From: Saccharothrix sp. S26
GTDB lineage: Bacteria; Actinomycetota; Actinomycetes; Mycobacteriales; Pseudonocardiaceae
Length of the DNA stretch: 64,000 nt
Assembly: GCF_021390395.1 (NCBI RefSeq)
Contig: NZ_JAJUWT010000021.1
Span: 124,001 to 188,000, forward strand
Direction: 5' to 3'
Positions 32,518 through 42,000 of this stretch are shown here, in pieces. A program made the position numbers and the translations under genes. Position 1 is the stretch's first letter. Each line of letters begins with the position of its first letter. The notes beneath the pieces were generated by a model. The model saw nothing but the letters and a program-made list of their open reading frames with translations, did not search any database and had not been told where the DNA came from.

Positions 32518-33375
32518 TCAGGAACCGACAGGGACGCGCCAGGACGTGAACCGGCGCTCCAGGGCGACGAGCACCTGGTTGAACACCACGCCGATGGCCG
32601 AGATCGTGATGATCCCCGCGTACATCTGGGGGATCGCGAAGTTGAACTGCGAGGCGTTGATCAGGTAACCGAGCCCGGCCTTGGCTCCCACCATCTCCGC
32701 CGCCACCAGCACCAGGATCGACACCGCGCCCGCCAACCGGATGCCGGTGAACACCGTGGGCACGGCGGCGGGCAGGATCACCTTCTGGAACAGCCGGAAC
32801 CCGGACAGGTCCACCGACCGGGCCAGCCGCAGCAGGGTGGGGTCGACACCGCGCACCGCGCTGATCGTGTTCAGCAGGATCGGCCAGGTGCAGGCGTAGA
32901 ACACGATCGCGATCTTCGACGTCTCGCCGATGCCGAGCAGCAGCACGAACACCGGCAGCAACGCCAGCGCCGCGGTGTTGCGGAACACCTCCAGCAGCGG
33001 CCCGAGCAGCGTCGCCACCGGCTTGTACCAGCCGATCAGCAGGCCGAGCGGCACGGCCACCGCCACCGCCAGGCCGAACCCGGACAGCGACCGGGCCAGG
33101 CTCGCCCCGGTGTTGTCCAGCAGTTGGCCGTTGGCGGCCAGCCGCCACCACGCGTCGAGCACGGTCGAGAACGGCGGCAGGAACGTGGCGTCGACCAGGC
33201 CCAGCCGGGGCGCGGTCTCCCACACCGCCAGCAGCACCACGATCGCCGCGACCTTGCCGGCCGCCGTGACCAGCGCGTCGGCCACCCGTCGCACCGCCGA
33301 CGGCCGCCTCACCCGGTCCCGGCCCGCGGGCCGCCCTTCGTCCACGGCCGGCCGTGACTCCAGCAGCGCGGTCAT
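32518..33375 (-). CDS. Sulfonate/nitrate/taurine-type ABC transporter permease
   Basis: 285 residues with about six membrane helices (AGKVAAIVVLLAVWETAPRL onward) and the SsuC/TauC-type EAA loop (TLLRLARSVDLSGFRLFQKV). ATG 33375 overlaps the ATPase gene stop (ATGA). In family SsuC the two identical subunits form the channel. It is part of the importer made with the next two genes. Confidence 0.9.
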   Translation of the reverse strand: MTALLESRPAVDEGRPAGRDRVRRPSAVRRVADALVTAAGKVAAIVVLLAVWETAPRLGLVDATFLPPFSTVLDAWWRLAANGQLLDNTGASLARSLSGFGLAVAVAVPLGLLIGWYKPVATLLGPLLEVFRNTAALALLPVFVLLLGIGETSKIAIVFYACTWPILLNTISAVRGVDPTLLRLARSVDLSGFRLFQKVILPAAVPTVFTGIRLAGAVSILVLVAAEMVGAKAGLGYLINASQFNFAIPQMYAGIITISAIGVVFNQVLVALERRFTSWRVPVGS

Positions 33376-34193
33376 ACCGCGGCCACCTCCTTCTCCTGTT
33401 GCTGGGCGCGGGAGACCTCGTCGTGCAGCAGCTCCCAGATCCGGTGCCGGTAGCGGGCGAACTCGGCGCTGGACCGCAGGTCGGCCTGCTCGGCGCGGTC
33501 GCCGAGCTCGATCGGCACGACCTCCTTGACCCGGCCCGGCCGCGAGGTCAGCACCGCGACCCGTTGACCCAGGTAGACGGCCTCGTCGATGGAGTGCGTG
33601 ATGAACACGACCGTCTTGCCGGTGCGCCGCCAGATCCGCAGCAGCTCGTCCTGCAACGACTCGCGGGTCTGCGCGTCCAGCGCCGCGAACGGCTCGTCCA
33701 TCAGCAGCACGGTGGGGTCGTAGGCCAGGCTGCGGGCGATCGCGACGCGCTGCCGCATGCCACCCGAGAGCTGGTGCGGGTGCCGGTCGGCGAACCCGCT
33801 CAGGCCCACCAGGTCCAGGAACCCGCGGGCCCGCCCGGACCGCTCCCGGCGCGGCACGCCGGCCGCTTCCAGGCCGAACTCGACGTTGCCCTGCGCGGTG
33901 CGCCACGGCAGCAGCGCGTACTGCTGGAACACCACGCCCCGGTCCAGGCCGGGGCCGGTGATCGGGACGCCGTCCAGCAGCACCTCGCCCTCGCTCGGCT
34001 CGGTCAGCCCGCCCAGCAGGTCCAGCAACGTGGACTTGCCGCAGCCGCTGGGCCCGACCAGGACCAGGAACTCACCGCGCGCCACGTCCAGGTCCACCCC
34101 GTCCACGGCGGTGAACTCGCTGTGCCGCCGCGACGCGCGGTCGCGGACCACGAACCGCTTGGTGACGCCGCGGAAGCGGATGTGGGCGCTCAT
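33372..34193 (-). CDS. Sulfonate/nitrate/taurine-type ABC transporter ATPase
   Basis: 273 residues. Walker A is GPSGCGKST (47-55), the Q-loop QQYALLPW follows, the signature is LSGGMRQR, Walker B is VLLMDEPFAALD, and the H-loop is VFITHSIDEA. The C-terminal 40 residues (RSSAEFARYRHRIWELLHDE) match SsuB/TauB proteins. ATG overlaps with both neighbours show strict co-translation. Confidence 0.93.
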   Translation of the reverse strand: MSAHIRFRGVTKRFVVRDRASRRHSEFTAVDGVDLDVARGEFLVLVGPSGCGKSTLLDLLGGLTEPSEGEVLLDGVPITGPGLDRGVVFQQYALLPWRTAQGNVEFGLEAAGVPRRERSGRARGFLDLVGLSGFADRHPHQLSGGMRQRVAIARSLAYDPTVLLMDEPFAALDAQTRESLQDELLRIWRRTGKTVVFITHSIDEAVYLGQRVAVLTSRPGRVKEVVPIELGDRAEQADLRSSAEFARYRHRIWELLHDEVSRAQQQEKEVAAV

Positions 34194-35197
34194 GCCGCCA
34201 CCCCGTTGAACTCGTTGGTGTACAGGTCGGTCAGCTTCACCTGGTCCTTGGTGATCTCGCCGCGCTCGGCCAGCCAGTCGACCCACAGCGCCAACTCCTT
34301 GTCCACGATCCGACCGCCCTTCTCGGCGACGCCGGTGGACCTCCAGTACCGCAGCGCGGCCGGGTCCTCGTTGCGCCCGCGCTTGGTGAGGATGTCGACC
34401 TTGCGCGCCACCACCTCGTCACGCGGGGTGGTGCGGCTCCACTCGATGGCCTGGGCCACGCCGCTGACGAAGGAGCGCACGGTGTTCGGGTTGTCCCGGA
34501 GGAACTTCTCGGTGAACACGTACGTGCCCGCGGTGAACGCGCCCAGCAGGTCGAAGTCGGAGAACAGCTTGCGCAGCCCGCCCTTCTCCAACGCCTTGTC
34601 GCGCAGGATGCCGCCCAGCACGCCGACCTCGATCTGGCCCTGCCGCACCGACTGCTCGATGTTGACCGGCGGCACCGCGATCGGCTCCACCTTCTTGATC
34701 TCGTCGGGCGACAGGCCGTTGCGCTTGAGGTAGATGCCGAGCATGGCCTCGTGGTGCGCGCCCAGCGTGTTCATGCCGACCTTCTTGCCGATCAGGTCGC
34801 GCGCGGAGGTGACCGGGCTGCCCTCCAGCACGTAGAAGCCGCTGAAGGCCGCCTCGTCGGAGCCGTAGTAGCCGATCACCGACTTGATCGGGGCGCCGGC
34901 CGCCTTGAGCTTGACCACCGCGCCGTTGAACGCGCCGCCGAAGTCGACCTGGCCGGTGGCGGCGGACTGGATGTCCTGCGGACCGCTGGTGGTGTTGCCG
35001 ACCCACTCCAGCTTCACGTCGCCGAGGTAGCCGAGGTCGGCGGCCAGTTCGGGCAGGGTCACGTCACCCGCCCAGCCCTGGTAGCGCAGCGTCTTGGTCT
35101 CGGCGCCGCCACCGGCGCCCGCGGTGGAGCAGCCGACCGCGGCCGCCGTCAGGCCGAGGAAGGTGAGGCCGAGGAAGTTCCGTCGCGTGCTGATCAC
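34190..35197 (-). CDS. Sulfonate-type ABC transporter substrate-binding lipoprotein
   Basis: 335 residues starting at GTG 35197 with AAGGA upstream. The N-terminus carries both a twin-arginine-like motif (T-R-R-N-F-L-G) and a lipobox A-V-G-C23, so it may be a Tat-exported lipoprotein. The mature part is the NMT1/SsuA-like binding fold (LGYLGDVKLEWVGNTTSGPQ and DRNL-like segments). First structural gene of the operon; it follows the leader peptide by 80 bases. The ligand is likely a sulfonate, sulfate ester or related organosulfur anion. Confidence 0.88.
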   Translation of the reverse strand: MISTRRNFLGLTFLGLTAAAVGCSTAGAGGGAETKTLRYQGWAGDVTLPELAADLGYLGDVKLEWVGNTTSGPQDIQSAATGQVDFGGAFNGAVVKLKAAGAPIKSVIGYYGSDEAAFSGFYVLEGSPVTSARDLIGKKVGMNTLGAHHEAMLGIYLKRNGLSPDEIKKVEPIAVPPVNIEQSVRQGQIEVGVLGGILRDKALEKGGLRKLFSDFDLLGAFTAGTYVFTEKFLRDNPNTVRSFVSGVAQAIEWSRTTPRDEVVARKVDILTKRGRNEDPAALRYWRSTGVAEKGGRIVDKELALWVDWLAERGEITKDQVKLTDLYTNEFNGVAA

Positions 35198-35277
35198 GGC
35201 GAATCCTTTGCTGGGAAAAAGCGGGCAGGCCGAAATACCGGGCAACGACACCCGGATCGGGGGAAAAAGGGGCGGGT

Positions 35278-35361
35278 TCAGCGGCCGGCGCGACAGAGCG
35301 CGCCCGCCTGCCGCCGGAGATCGACGTGCCGGCGCGAGGTGAGGTTGACGGCTTGGCTCAC
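35278..35361 (-). CDS. Short leader peptide (27 aa) of the sulfur operon, SRRHVDL..ALCR type
   Basis: The peptide MSQAVNLTSRRHVDL continues to QAGALCRAGR. It fits the actinobacterial 'putative leader peptide' pattern (basic residues, HVDL, and a terminal ALCR cysteine) found before sulfur-assimilation operons. GTG 35361 is preferred because TTGACC (complement of 35392-35397), a 17-base spacer and GAGGCT place transcription start exactly at it, making it leaderless. A five-codon-longer form from GTG 35376 (MRLCHVSQ) is possible and adds a second cysteine. Translation probably responds to cysteine supply and controls downstream genes by attenuation; this is inferred from related leaders. Confidence 0.75.
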   Translation of the reverse strand: MSQAVNLTSRRHVDLRRQAGALCRAGR

Positions 35362-35368
35362 GTGGCAG

Positions 35369-35397
35369 AGCCTCACACCCAGGTCAGGCGGGGTCAA
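35369..35397 (-). promoter_or_regulatory. Promoter of the organosulfur operon
   Basis: On the minus strand, TTGACC (35397-35392), 17 bases, then GAGGCT (35374-35369). Its -10 ends 7 bases before the leader peptide's GTG. The -10 is only a partial match to TANNNT. Confidence 0.5.
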
Positions 35398-35540
35398 CGG
35401 GTCCGGCGGCCGTCCCACATCATGGAGCCGGCCGCCCGCGGAGCTGGACAACGGCCACTTTTTTGCCCAGCGCAACGAAGTGCCGGCGGCCGTCGAAGAT
35501 GTCAACCGCGTCCGCGTGCTGGGACGACTTAATTCACCGC

Positions 35541-35558
35541 CGCGCAATGTTGTGCGCG
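35541..35558. promoter_or_regulatory. Inverted repeat upstream of the TauD-like gene
   Basis: CGCGCA (35541-35546) and TGCGCG (35553-35558) flank a 6-base centre, 58-75 bases upstream of the dioxygenase start. Candidate operator, with no identified regulator. Confidence 0.35.
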
Positions 35559-35615
35559 ATCCGCGCGGCCGCCCATCGTGAAGTGCGAACGCATTCTCAC
35601 GAGAGGACACCGGCG

Positions 35616-36533
35616 ATGACCGCACAGCTTTCCGACACGATCACCGTCCACCGGCTCGGCGCGGGCATCGGCGCGCGGATCGACGGCGTCCGGCTGGGCG
35701 GCGACCTGTCCGAGGGCGCCGTCGCGACCGTCCGGGACGCCCTGCTGGCCAACAAGGTGGTGTTCTTCCGCGGCCAGGAGCACCTGGACGACGCGGGCCA
35801 GCTCGCCTTCGCCCGGCTGCTCGGCGAGCCGACGCTGGCGCACCCGACCGTCAAGGGCCGCGAGCACGCCAACGTGCTGCCGATCGACTCCGACTACGGC
35901 AAGGCCAACAGCTGGCACACCGACGTCACGTTCGTCGACCGCGTGCCCGCCATCAGCATCCTGCGCGCGGTCGAGCTGCCTCCCTACGGTGGCAACACGG
36001 TGTGGGCCAACACGGTGCGCGCCTACGAGGAGCTGCCGCCGGCGCTGAAGGCGTTGGTGGACCGGCTGTGGGCCGTGCACAGCAACGTCTACGACTACGC
36101 CGGGCACGTCGACTCGACCCGCATCGGCGGCGTGGACGTGAAGGAGGAGTCCTACCGCGACGAGTTCCAGTCGCAGCGCTACGAGACCGAGCACCCAGTG
36201 GTCCGGGTGCACCCGGAGACGGGCGAGCGGGCGTTGCTGCTGGGTCACTTCGTCAAGCGGATCGTGGGCCTGACGAGCGCCGAGTCGCAGACGGTCTACC
36301 GCCTGCTCCAGGACCGCGTGACCCGGTTGGAGAACACGGTGCGCTGGCAGTGGGCCGACGGTGACGTGGCGATCTGGGACAACCGCGCCACCCAGCACTA
36401 CGGCGTGGCCGACTACGACGACGCGCGCCGCCGCCTGCACCGCATCACCATCGCGGGCGACGTCCCGGTCAGCGTGGATGGTGTCACCAGCACCACGGTG
36501 GTCGGCGACGCGGCGCACTTCTCCGCGCTCTGA
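35616..36533 (+). CDS. TauD/TfdA-family 2-oxoglutarate-dependent dioxygenase
   Basis: 305 residues. The iron triad is H101-x-D103 (SWHTDVTF) and H261 in TQHYGVADY, and R276 likely binds 2-oxoglutarate. Residue spacing agrees with taurine and alkylsulfatase-type members. In E. coli TauD the enzyme hydroxylates taurine next to sulfur, releasing sulfite; alkylsulfatases release sulfate from sulfate esters. Start ATG has GAGAGGA about 8 bases upstream. The gene is divergent from the sulfur importer operon. Likely a second way of extracting sulfur from the imported compound. Confidence 0.9.
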   Translation: MTAQLSDTITVHRLGAGIGARIDGVRLGGDLSEGAVATVRDALLANKVVFFRGQEHLDDAGQLAFARLLGEPTLAHPTVKGREHANVLPIDSDYGKANSWHTDVTFVDRVPAISILRAVELPPYGGNTVWANTVRAYEELPPALKALVDRLWAVHSNVYDYAGHVDSTRIGGVDVKEESYRDEFQSQRYETEHPVVRVHPETGERALLLGHFVKRIVGLTSAESQTVYRLLQDRVTRLENTVRWQWADGDVAIWDNRATQHYGVADYDDARRRLHRITIAGDVPVSVDGVTSTTVVGDAAHFSAL

Positions 36534-36537
36534 GGCC

Positions 36538-36609
36538 GACCGTCCCCGGTGGACGGTCGGGAGGCGTAACCGCCTCGACGGCGGGCGTTCGCCCGGGCGT
36601 CGAGGCGGT
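36538..36609 (+). terminator. Double hairpin terminator after the dioxygenase gene
   Basis: First hairpin: GACCGTCC (36538-36545) with GGACGGTC (36551-36558). Second: a perfect 12-bp stem, 36569-36580 with 36598-36609, whose loop folds again (CGGGC/GCCCG). No U-tract. Confidence 0.6.
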
Positions 36610-36663
36610 GAACTCTTGCCGCCGGTCCTTCGGGTTCCGTGCCGCGGTCAGCACAATCGCGCT

Positions 36664-37437
36664 GTGATCCCACGACCCCCTTCACGCCTGCGTGCCGCGC
36701 TGCTGTGCTGCCTGCTGGCCGTCGGCCTGCTGTCCCCGGCCACGGCCTCCGCCGCTCGCCCGCCCTACTCCCTGCTGCACATGAACGTCTGCGCCAGCGG
36801 GTACGCGGGCTGCTACGCCAAGACCCAGTACCCGAAGATCGTGGACGAGGTGGTCGCCCGCGTCCGGGCCAACGACGTCAACGCGGTCACCCTCAACGAG
36901 GCGTGCAGCGGCGACGTGGCCTCGATCGCCGCGCGCACCGGGTACCACTACCGCTTCGCCACCGTGATCTACCGCGGCGCGCCGCTGCCGTGCAAGTCGC
37001 CGGAGGGTCGGGGCGTGTTCGGCAACGCCGTGCTGACCAAGGAGGCGATCCGCGCCGCCGAGGACGCGCCGTTCTCCGTGTTCAGCGGTGTGGAGGAGCG
37101 GCGCTGGCTGTGCGTCACGACCGCCCGCCGCGTGGACGTGTGCACGACGCACCTGTCCACCGGCGGCGAGGCTCCCGGCACCGCCAACGCGATCCAGTGC
37201 ACCGAGCTGAGCGAGGTCCTGTCCGATCGCGGCCGGCCGACGATCTTCGCCGGCGACGTGAACCGGCGCGCCTCGTGCGCCCCGGAGGGTCAGTGGACGC
37301 TGACCGACGCCGCCGCCACCCAGGCCCCCGGCATCCAGCACGCCTACGGCACCCTCGCTGCGCCGACGCTGGAACTCGAGCCGACCACGTACACGGACCA
37401 CGACGCGCTGGTGGTGCGCGCCGGCCTGCGCCGCTGA
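36664..37437 (+). CDS. Secreted endonuclease/exonuclease/phosphatase-fold protein
   Basis: 257 residues with a signal peptide (about 1-31, ending TASAARPP). The fold signature includes SLLHMNVCAS (N ligand), TLNEACSGD (catalytic-site E), TTHLSTGG and FAGDVNRRA (D and N ligands) and a final TDHDALVV (D-H catalytic pair). Cysteines in the mature part suggest disulphides and export. Substrate could be nucleic acid or a phosphodiester lipid or sugar. There is no ribosome binding site before the GTG; CACAAT ends 6-7 bases upstream, so the mRNA may be leaderless. Confidence 0.8.
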   Translation: MIPRPPSRLRAALLCCLLAVGLLSPATASAARPPYSLLHMNVCASGYAGCYAKTQYPKIVDEVVARVRANDVNAVTLNEACSGDVASIAARTGYHYRFATVIYRGAPLPCKSPEGRGVFGNAVLTKEAIRAAEDAPFSVFSGVEERRWLCVTTARRVDVCTTHLSTGGEAPGTANAIQCTELSEVLSDRGRPTIFAGDVNRRASCAPEGQWTLTDAAATQAPGIQHAYGTLAAPTLELEPTTYTDHDALVVRAGLRR

Positions 37438-37665
37438 CCAAGGGCATCGACCGAGACCATCGACGACGGACCGGTGCGGGCCTACCACCCGCACCACCCC
37501 GATCCGCCCCCGCAGCGCCCCACCGCCGCCTTATCGCGGGCCACCGCGCCGCATTGCCACTCGCAGCGCCGCACTGCCGGTCGCAGCACCCACATCGCTA
37601 GTCGCCACCGGTCACGCCGCGTGCGGCCTCCGCCGCGTTATGGCCACCACACCGCATCACCCACC
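37438..37665. other. Degenerate lead-in to the repeat array
   Basis: Low-complexity CAC/GCC-rich sequence with poorly conserved fragments of the downstream repeat unit (for example GCAGCGCC and GGTCGCAGC). No gene: long open frames occur in most frames at once, and third-position bias is absent. Confidence 0.6.
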
Positions 37666-38730
37666 GCAGCGCTGCACATTCGGTCGCATCGGCCACATCA
37701 CAGTTCGCCGCCACCGCATCACCGGCCGCCGCCACCGCATCACCGGTCGCTGCCGCCAGTTTCGTGGGTGGCTATCGCCGCGTCGTGGGTGGCAGCGCTG
37801 CATTGTCGCTCGCATCGGCCGCGTCGTTGGTCGCCGCCGGATCGCTGGCCGCTGCCGTCGCGTTGGTCGCCGCGCCGCGTTGCCTGCCGCAGCGCTGCAC
37901 AATCCGTCGCATCGGCCACATGACTGGTCGGCGCCACCGCATCATCGGCCGCCCCTGCGACTTTGTGAGTGGTCGCCGCTGCGTCGTGGGTCGCAGCGCT
38001 GCACTATTAGTCGCAGTGGCCGCGTCGTTGGTCGCTGCCCCGCATCGCCGGTCGCTGCCGCAGCTTTGTGGGTGGCTGTCGCTGCGTTGTGGGTGGCAGC
38101 GCTGCATTGTCGGTCGCAGTGGTCGCGTCGTTGTTCGCTGCCGCCCGATCGTTGGTCGCTGCCGTCGCGTTGTGGTCACCGCGCCGCGTTGCCTGTCGCA
38201 GCGCTGCATATGCGGTCGCATCGGCCACATCGCTGGTCGGCGCTACCGCATCACCGGCCGCCGCTGCGGCTTTGTGAGTGGTCGCCGCTGCGTCGTGGGT
38301 CGCAGCGCTGCATTGCTGGTCGCAGCGGCCGGATGGTCGGTCGTGGCGCGGCGTCGTTGGTCGCTGCCGTCGTGTTGTGTCCACCGCGCTGTGTTGTCTA
38401 TTGCAGCGCTACGCTCTCGGTCGCAATGGCCGCGCCGTTGGCCGCTGCCGCCGGATCGCCGGTTGCGGCCGTTGTGTTGTGAGGGTTGTCGCTGCGGTGG
38501 GGGTTGCAGCGCTGCATTATCGGTCGCAGTCACCGCATGGTTGGTCGCTCACGTCGCATCGATGGTTGCTGCCGTCGCGTTGTGGTGTTGCCGCCGCGTT
38601 GTTGGTCGCACCGGCTGCGTCGTTGGGTGCTGTCGTTGTGCGTTGTGCGTTGCAGCGCTGCGTATCGGTTGGGGTTGCCGCATCACTGGTCGCGGCCGTC
38701 GCGTCGTTGGTCGTAGCGCCTCGTCATGGG
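37666..38730. repeat. Tandem array of about ten imperfect 103-bp units
   Basis: The palindromic core GCAGCGCTGCA (or GCAGCGCT) recurs at 37666, 37792, 37889, 37993, 38096, 38198, 38302, 38403, 38506 and 38652. Spacings are 126, 97, 104, 103, 102, 104, 101, 103 and 146 bases. After the core most units read GGTCGCA, then GGCCGCGTCGTTGGTCGCTG or a close variant. Units at 37889 and 38198 are the closest pair and are 309 (3 x 103) apart, hinting at higher-order duplication. 103 is not a multiple of three, so the repeats cannot encode a regular protein repeat, and no frame has coding bias. Function unknown. Confidence 0.88.
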
Positions 38731-38921
38731 TAGCTGCGACGTCGTTGGTCGCGGTGGCCGCGTTGGAGGTCGTAGTCGGCGATCGAGGAGGCCGCTGTCG
38801 GGCGTCCGTCGGTGCCGCACTGTCGTGGGTTGCAGCGAGTAGGGCAGGCGAACGGCGGGGGCGGTGGGCGGATCGGCCGGTTGTGGTCCGGACCTCTGTG
38901 TGAGGTTGGTTGATCCGGCGG

Positions 38922-38935
38922 TGAGAGCGCTCCCA
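38922..38935. promoter_or_regulatory. CebR/CelR-type LacI operator before the GH2-type gene
   Basis: TGAGAGCGCTCCCA differs by one base from the palindrome TGGGAGCGCTCCCA recognised by cellobiose-responsive LacI regulators of actinomycetes. It is 105 bases upstream of the GH2 gene start, just before TTGTGT (38952-38957) and TAGATG (38976-38981), a weak promoter with an 18-base spacer. Confidence 0.65.
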
Positions 38936-39026
38936 ATCGTGCACGTTGTTGTTGTGTTTTGCTGATGTCTGTGGGTAGATGAACGGCGTCGTGCTGGGTC
39001 TCAGAGTCGAGCCCGAGGAGAACTCC

Positions 39027-42000
39027 ATGCCCCCTGCTGCCCGACGGCTGTCCGCCCTGGTCGTGGCACTCCTGCTCACCCCCGTCCTCACCCTCCCCGC
39101 GACCGCCGCCGCACCGCCCGCGCACGGTCTCAAGGGCGAGTACTTCCGGATGTCCGCCCCCGGCGCGCGCGACTTCGCCGAACCCGGCGGCACGACCCTC
39201 GACCCGAACATCGACTTCCCCGACCTGACCAGCACGTTCCAGCAGCTCACCGGCCGCACCGAGCACACGACGGCCCGCTGGACCGGCACCCTCGCCGCCC
39301 CCGCCACCGGCGACTACACCTTCCACGCCATCGGCGACAACGGCTTCCGCCTGTTCCTCGACGGCACACCGGTCATCGACCACTGGACCGGCGACTGGGA
39401 CGTCGAGCAGCACAGCGCGCCGATCCGCCTGGTCGCGGGCGAGCGGCACGATGTCCGGATGGAGCTGTTCCAGGACGTCGGCGGGGCGAACCTCCGCCTG
39501 CGCTGGTCCACGCCGACGCTGGCCAAGCAACCGGTGCCGGAGACGGCGTTCCTCCCGCCCGCCGACTTCCCGGTCTTCCCGGTCGGCCTGACCGTCACCC
39601 CGGACGGCCGGACGCTGAGGGCCGCTTTCGACCAACCCGTGCGCCACCTGAGCGGCGACCTGACCGGGCACCTCAAGGTCGAGGTCGACACCGTGCCGTT
39701 CCCGATCGAGTCCGCCACCGCCGACGGTGCCGAGGTCGTCGTGCGGCTCGGCGCGACCGTCCAGAAGCCACAACGCGTCCGCGTCACCTACGACGGCGAC
39801 GGCGGCCTGGTCGTCGGCACCGAGACCGTGCCCCGGATCATCCGCACCGCGACCAACACCTCGACCCAGCGGCTCAAGACCGAATGGGGTGAGAAGGTCG
39901 ACCGGGACGACCCGTTGCCGGAGTACCCGCGCCCGCAGCAGCGGCGCGACGAGTGGCTCAACCTCAACGGCCAGTGGGAGTTCTCCGCCGCCACCGAGGG
40001 GCAGCGGCCCGCGTTCGGCCGCACCCTGCCCGAGCGGATCACCGTGCCGTTCCCGGTGGAGTCCCAGCTGTCCGGGCTGGAGCGCCACGAGGACCACATG
40101 TTCTACCGCCGCCGGTTCGAGGTGCCGCGCGACTGGCGGATCGGCCGCGGCGAGCGGCTCAAGCTGAACTTCGGGGCGGTCGACCACCACGCCGAGGTGT
40201 GGGTGGACGGCACGCTCGTCGCCGAGCACACCGGCGGCTACACCGCGTTCACCGCCGACGTCACCGACGCCCTGCGCGGCGGCGGCCGGCACGAGCTGAT
40301 CGTGGCCGTCACCGACACCACCGGCGACAACCAGCCGATCGGCAAGCAGTCGCGCAACCCCGGCGGCATCGTCTACACACCGTCCTCGGGCATCTGGCAG
40401 ACCGTCTGGCTGGAACCGGTGCCCGACAAGGCGATCGACGACGTGAAGACCACGCCGGACATCGTCGGCGGCACGCTCACCGTCCGCGTCTCGTCCTCGA
40501 CGGCGTCGGCGACCGCGAAGGTCACCGCCACCGCCCGCGACCGCCAGGGCAAGCGGGTCGGCACGGTCACCGGCGCGCCGAACACCGACCTGACCCTGCC
40601 GGTGCCGGACCCGCACCTGTGGAGCCCCGACGACCCGTACCTGTACGACCTGGACGTGTCCCTCAAGGACGGTCGGAGCAAGGACGAGGTCAAGAGCTAC
40701 TTCGGGATGCGGTCCCTCGGCGTGCGGAACGTGGCCGGCTTCCCGAAGCTGGTCCTCAACGGCGAACCCGTGTTCTCGCTGGCCATGCTGGACCAGGGCT
40801 TCTGGCCCGACGGCCTGAACACCGCGCCCAGCGACGAGGCGTTGGCGTGGGACATCAAGGCGCAGAAGGACCTCGGGTTCAACGCGGTGCGCAAGCACAT
40901 CAAGGTCGAGCCCGCCCGCTGGTACTACCACGCCGACCGGTTGGGCATGCTGGTGTGGCAGGACTTCGTGAACGTCAACGTGCCCGACGAGACCGGGCGG
41001 CGGGCGTTCCTCACCGAGGGCCGGCGCACGATGGAGCAACTGCACGACTCTCCCTCGATCATCGGGTGGATCGTGTTCAACGAGGGCTGGGGCGAGTGGG
41101 ACCGGGAGGAGACCGGGCGCATCACCGAGTCGGTCAAGGCAGCGGACCCGTCCCGGGTCGTCAACGCGCACAGCGGCGTCAACTGCTGCGCGTCGAAGGG
41201 AGACTCCGGCAAGGGCGACGTGATCGACCACCACGACTACAACAACACCGACCCGGCGTGGCCGGACGCCACCCGCGTCGCGATGGACGGCGAGCACGGC
41301 GGGTTCACCCTGCGCACCCCCGGCCACCAGTGGCCCGGCGCACCGGCCGTGATCTACAGCGGGGTGGCGGACAAGGCCGCGCTCACCGCCAAGTACGTGG
41401 CCAACACCGAGGCGTTCTACCTCGACGCGGCCGGCGCGGAGCTGTCCGGTTCGGTCTACACGCAGATCACCGACGTGGAGACCGAGCTGAACGGCCTGTG
41501 GACCTACGACCGGCGTGAGATCAAGGTCGACCCCGGTCCGGTCCGGGAGGTCAACCGGAGGGTGATCGCGGCCGGCGCGGCGGCGGCCGGGCGCACGTAC
41601 GACGGCAAGGGCTCGTGGTCGCTGGACGGCACCGGTGAGGACACCGCCGGCGCGCCCGACCCGGTGTCGCTCGACGGTGACGCGGCGTGGACGACCGGTG
41701 TGCGCGGGCAGGCCCTGCGGTTCGACGGTGACGGCGACCACGCCCGGACCGCCGGACCGGTGCTGGACACGACCGGCTCGTACTCGGTGTCGGCGTGGGT
41801 GACGATGGACTCGCTGCCCGGCAACTACGCCACCGCCGTCAGCCAGGACGGCCGGCGCGTGGAGAACCCGTTCTACCTCCAGTACGGGCAGGGCCGGTGG
41901 GCGTTCAGCGTGCCCGGCGGCAGGCGGGCCACGCTGGCCGCCACCCCGCAGCCGGGCCGTTGGTACCACCTGGTCGGCGTGCGCGACGAGGCGGCGGGGG

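Noticed and set aside
37666..38730. CRISPR array
   Set aside because: Units are longer and much less conserved than CRISPR repeats, there are no unique spacers of constant length, and no cas genes are nearby.
37474..38903. Several open frames through the repeat array, up to 379 residues
   Set aside because: Frames stay open in several registers because of the sequence composition; codon bias is absent and the 103-bp period shifts the frame each unit.
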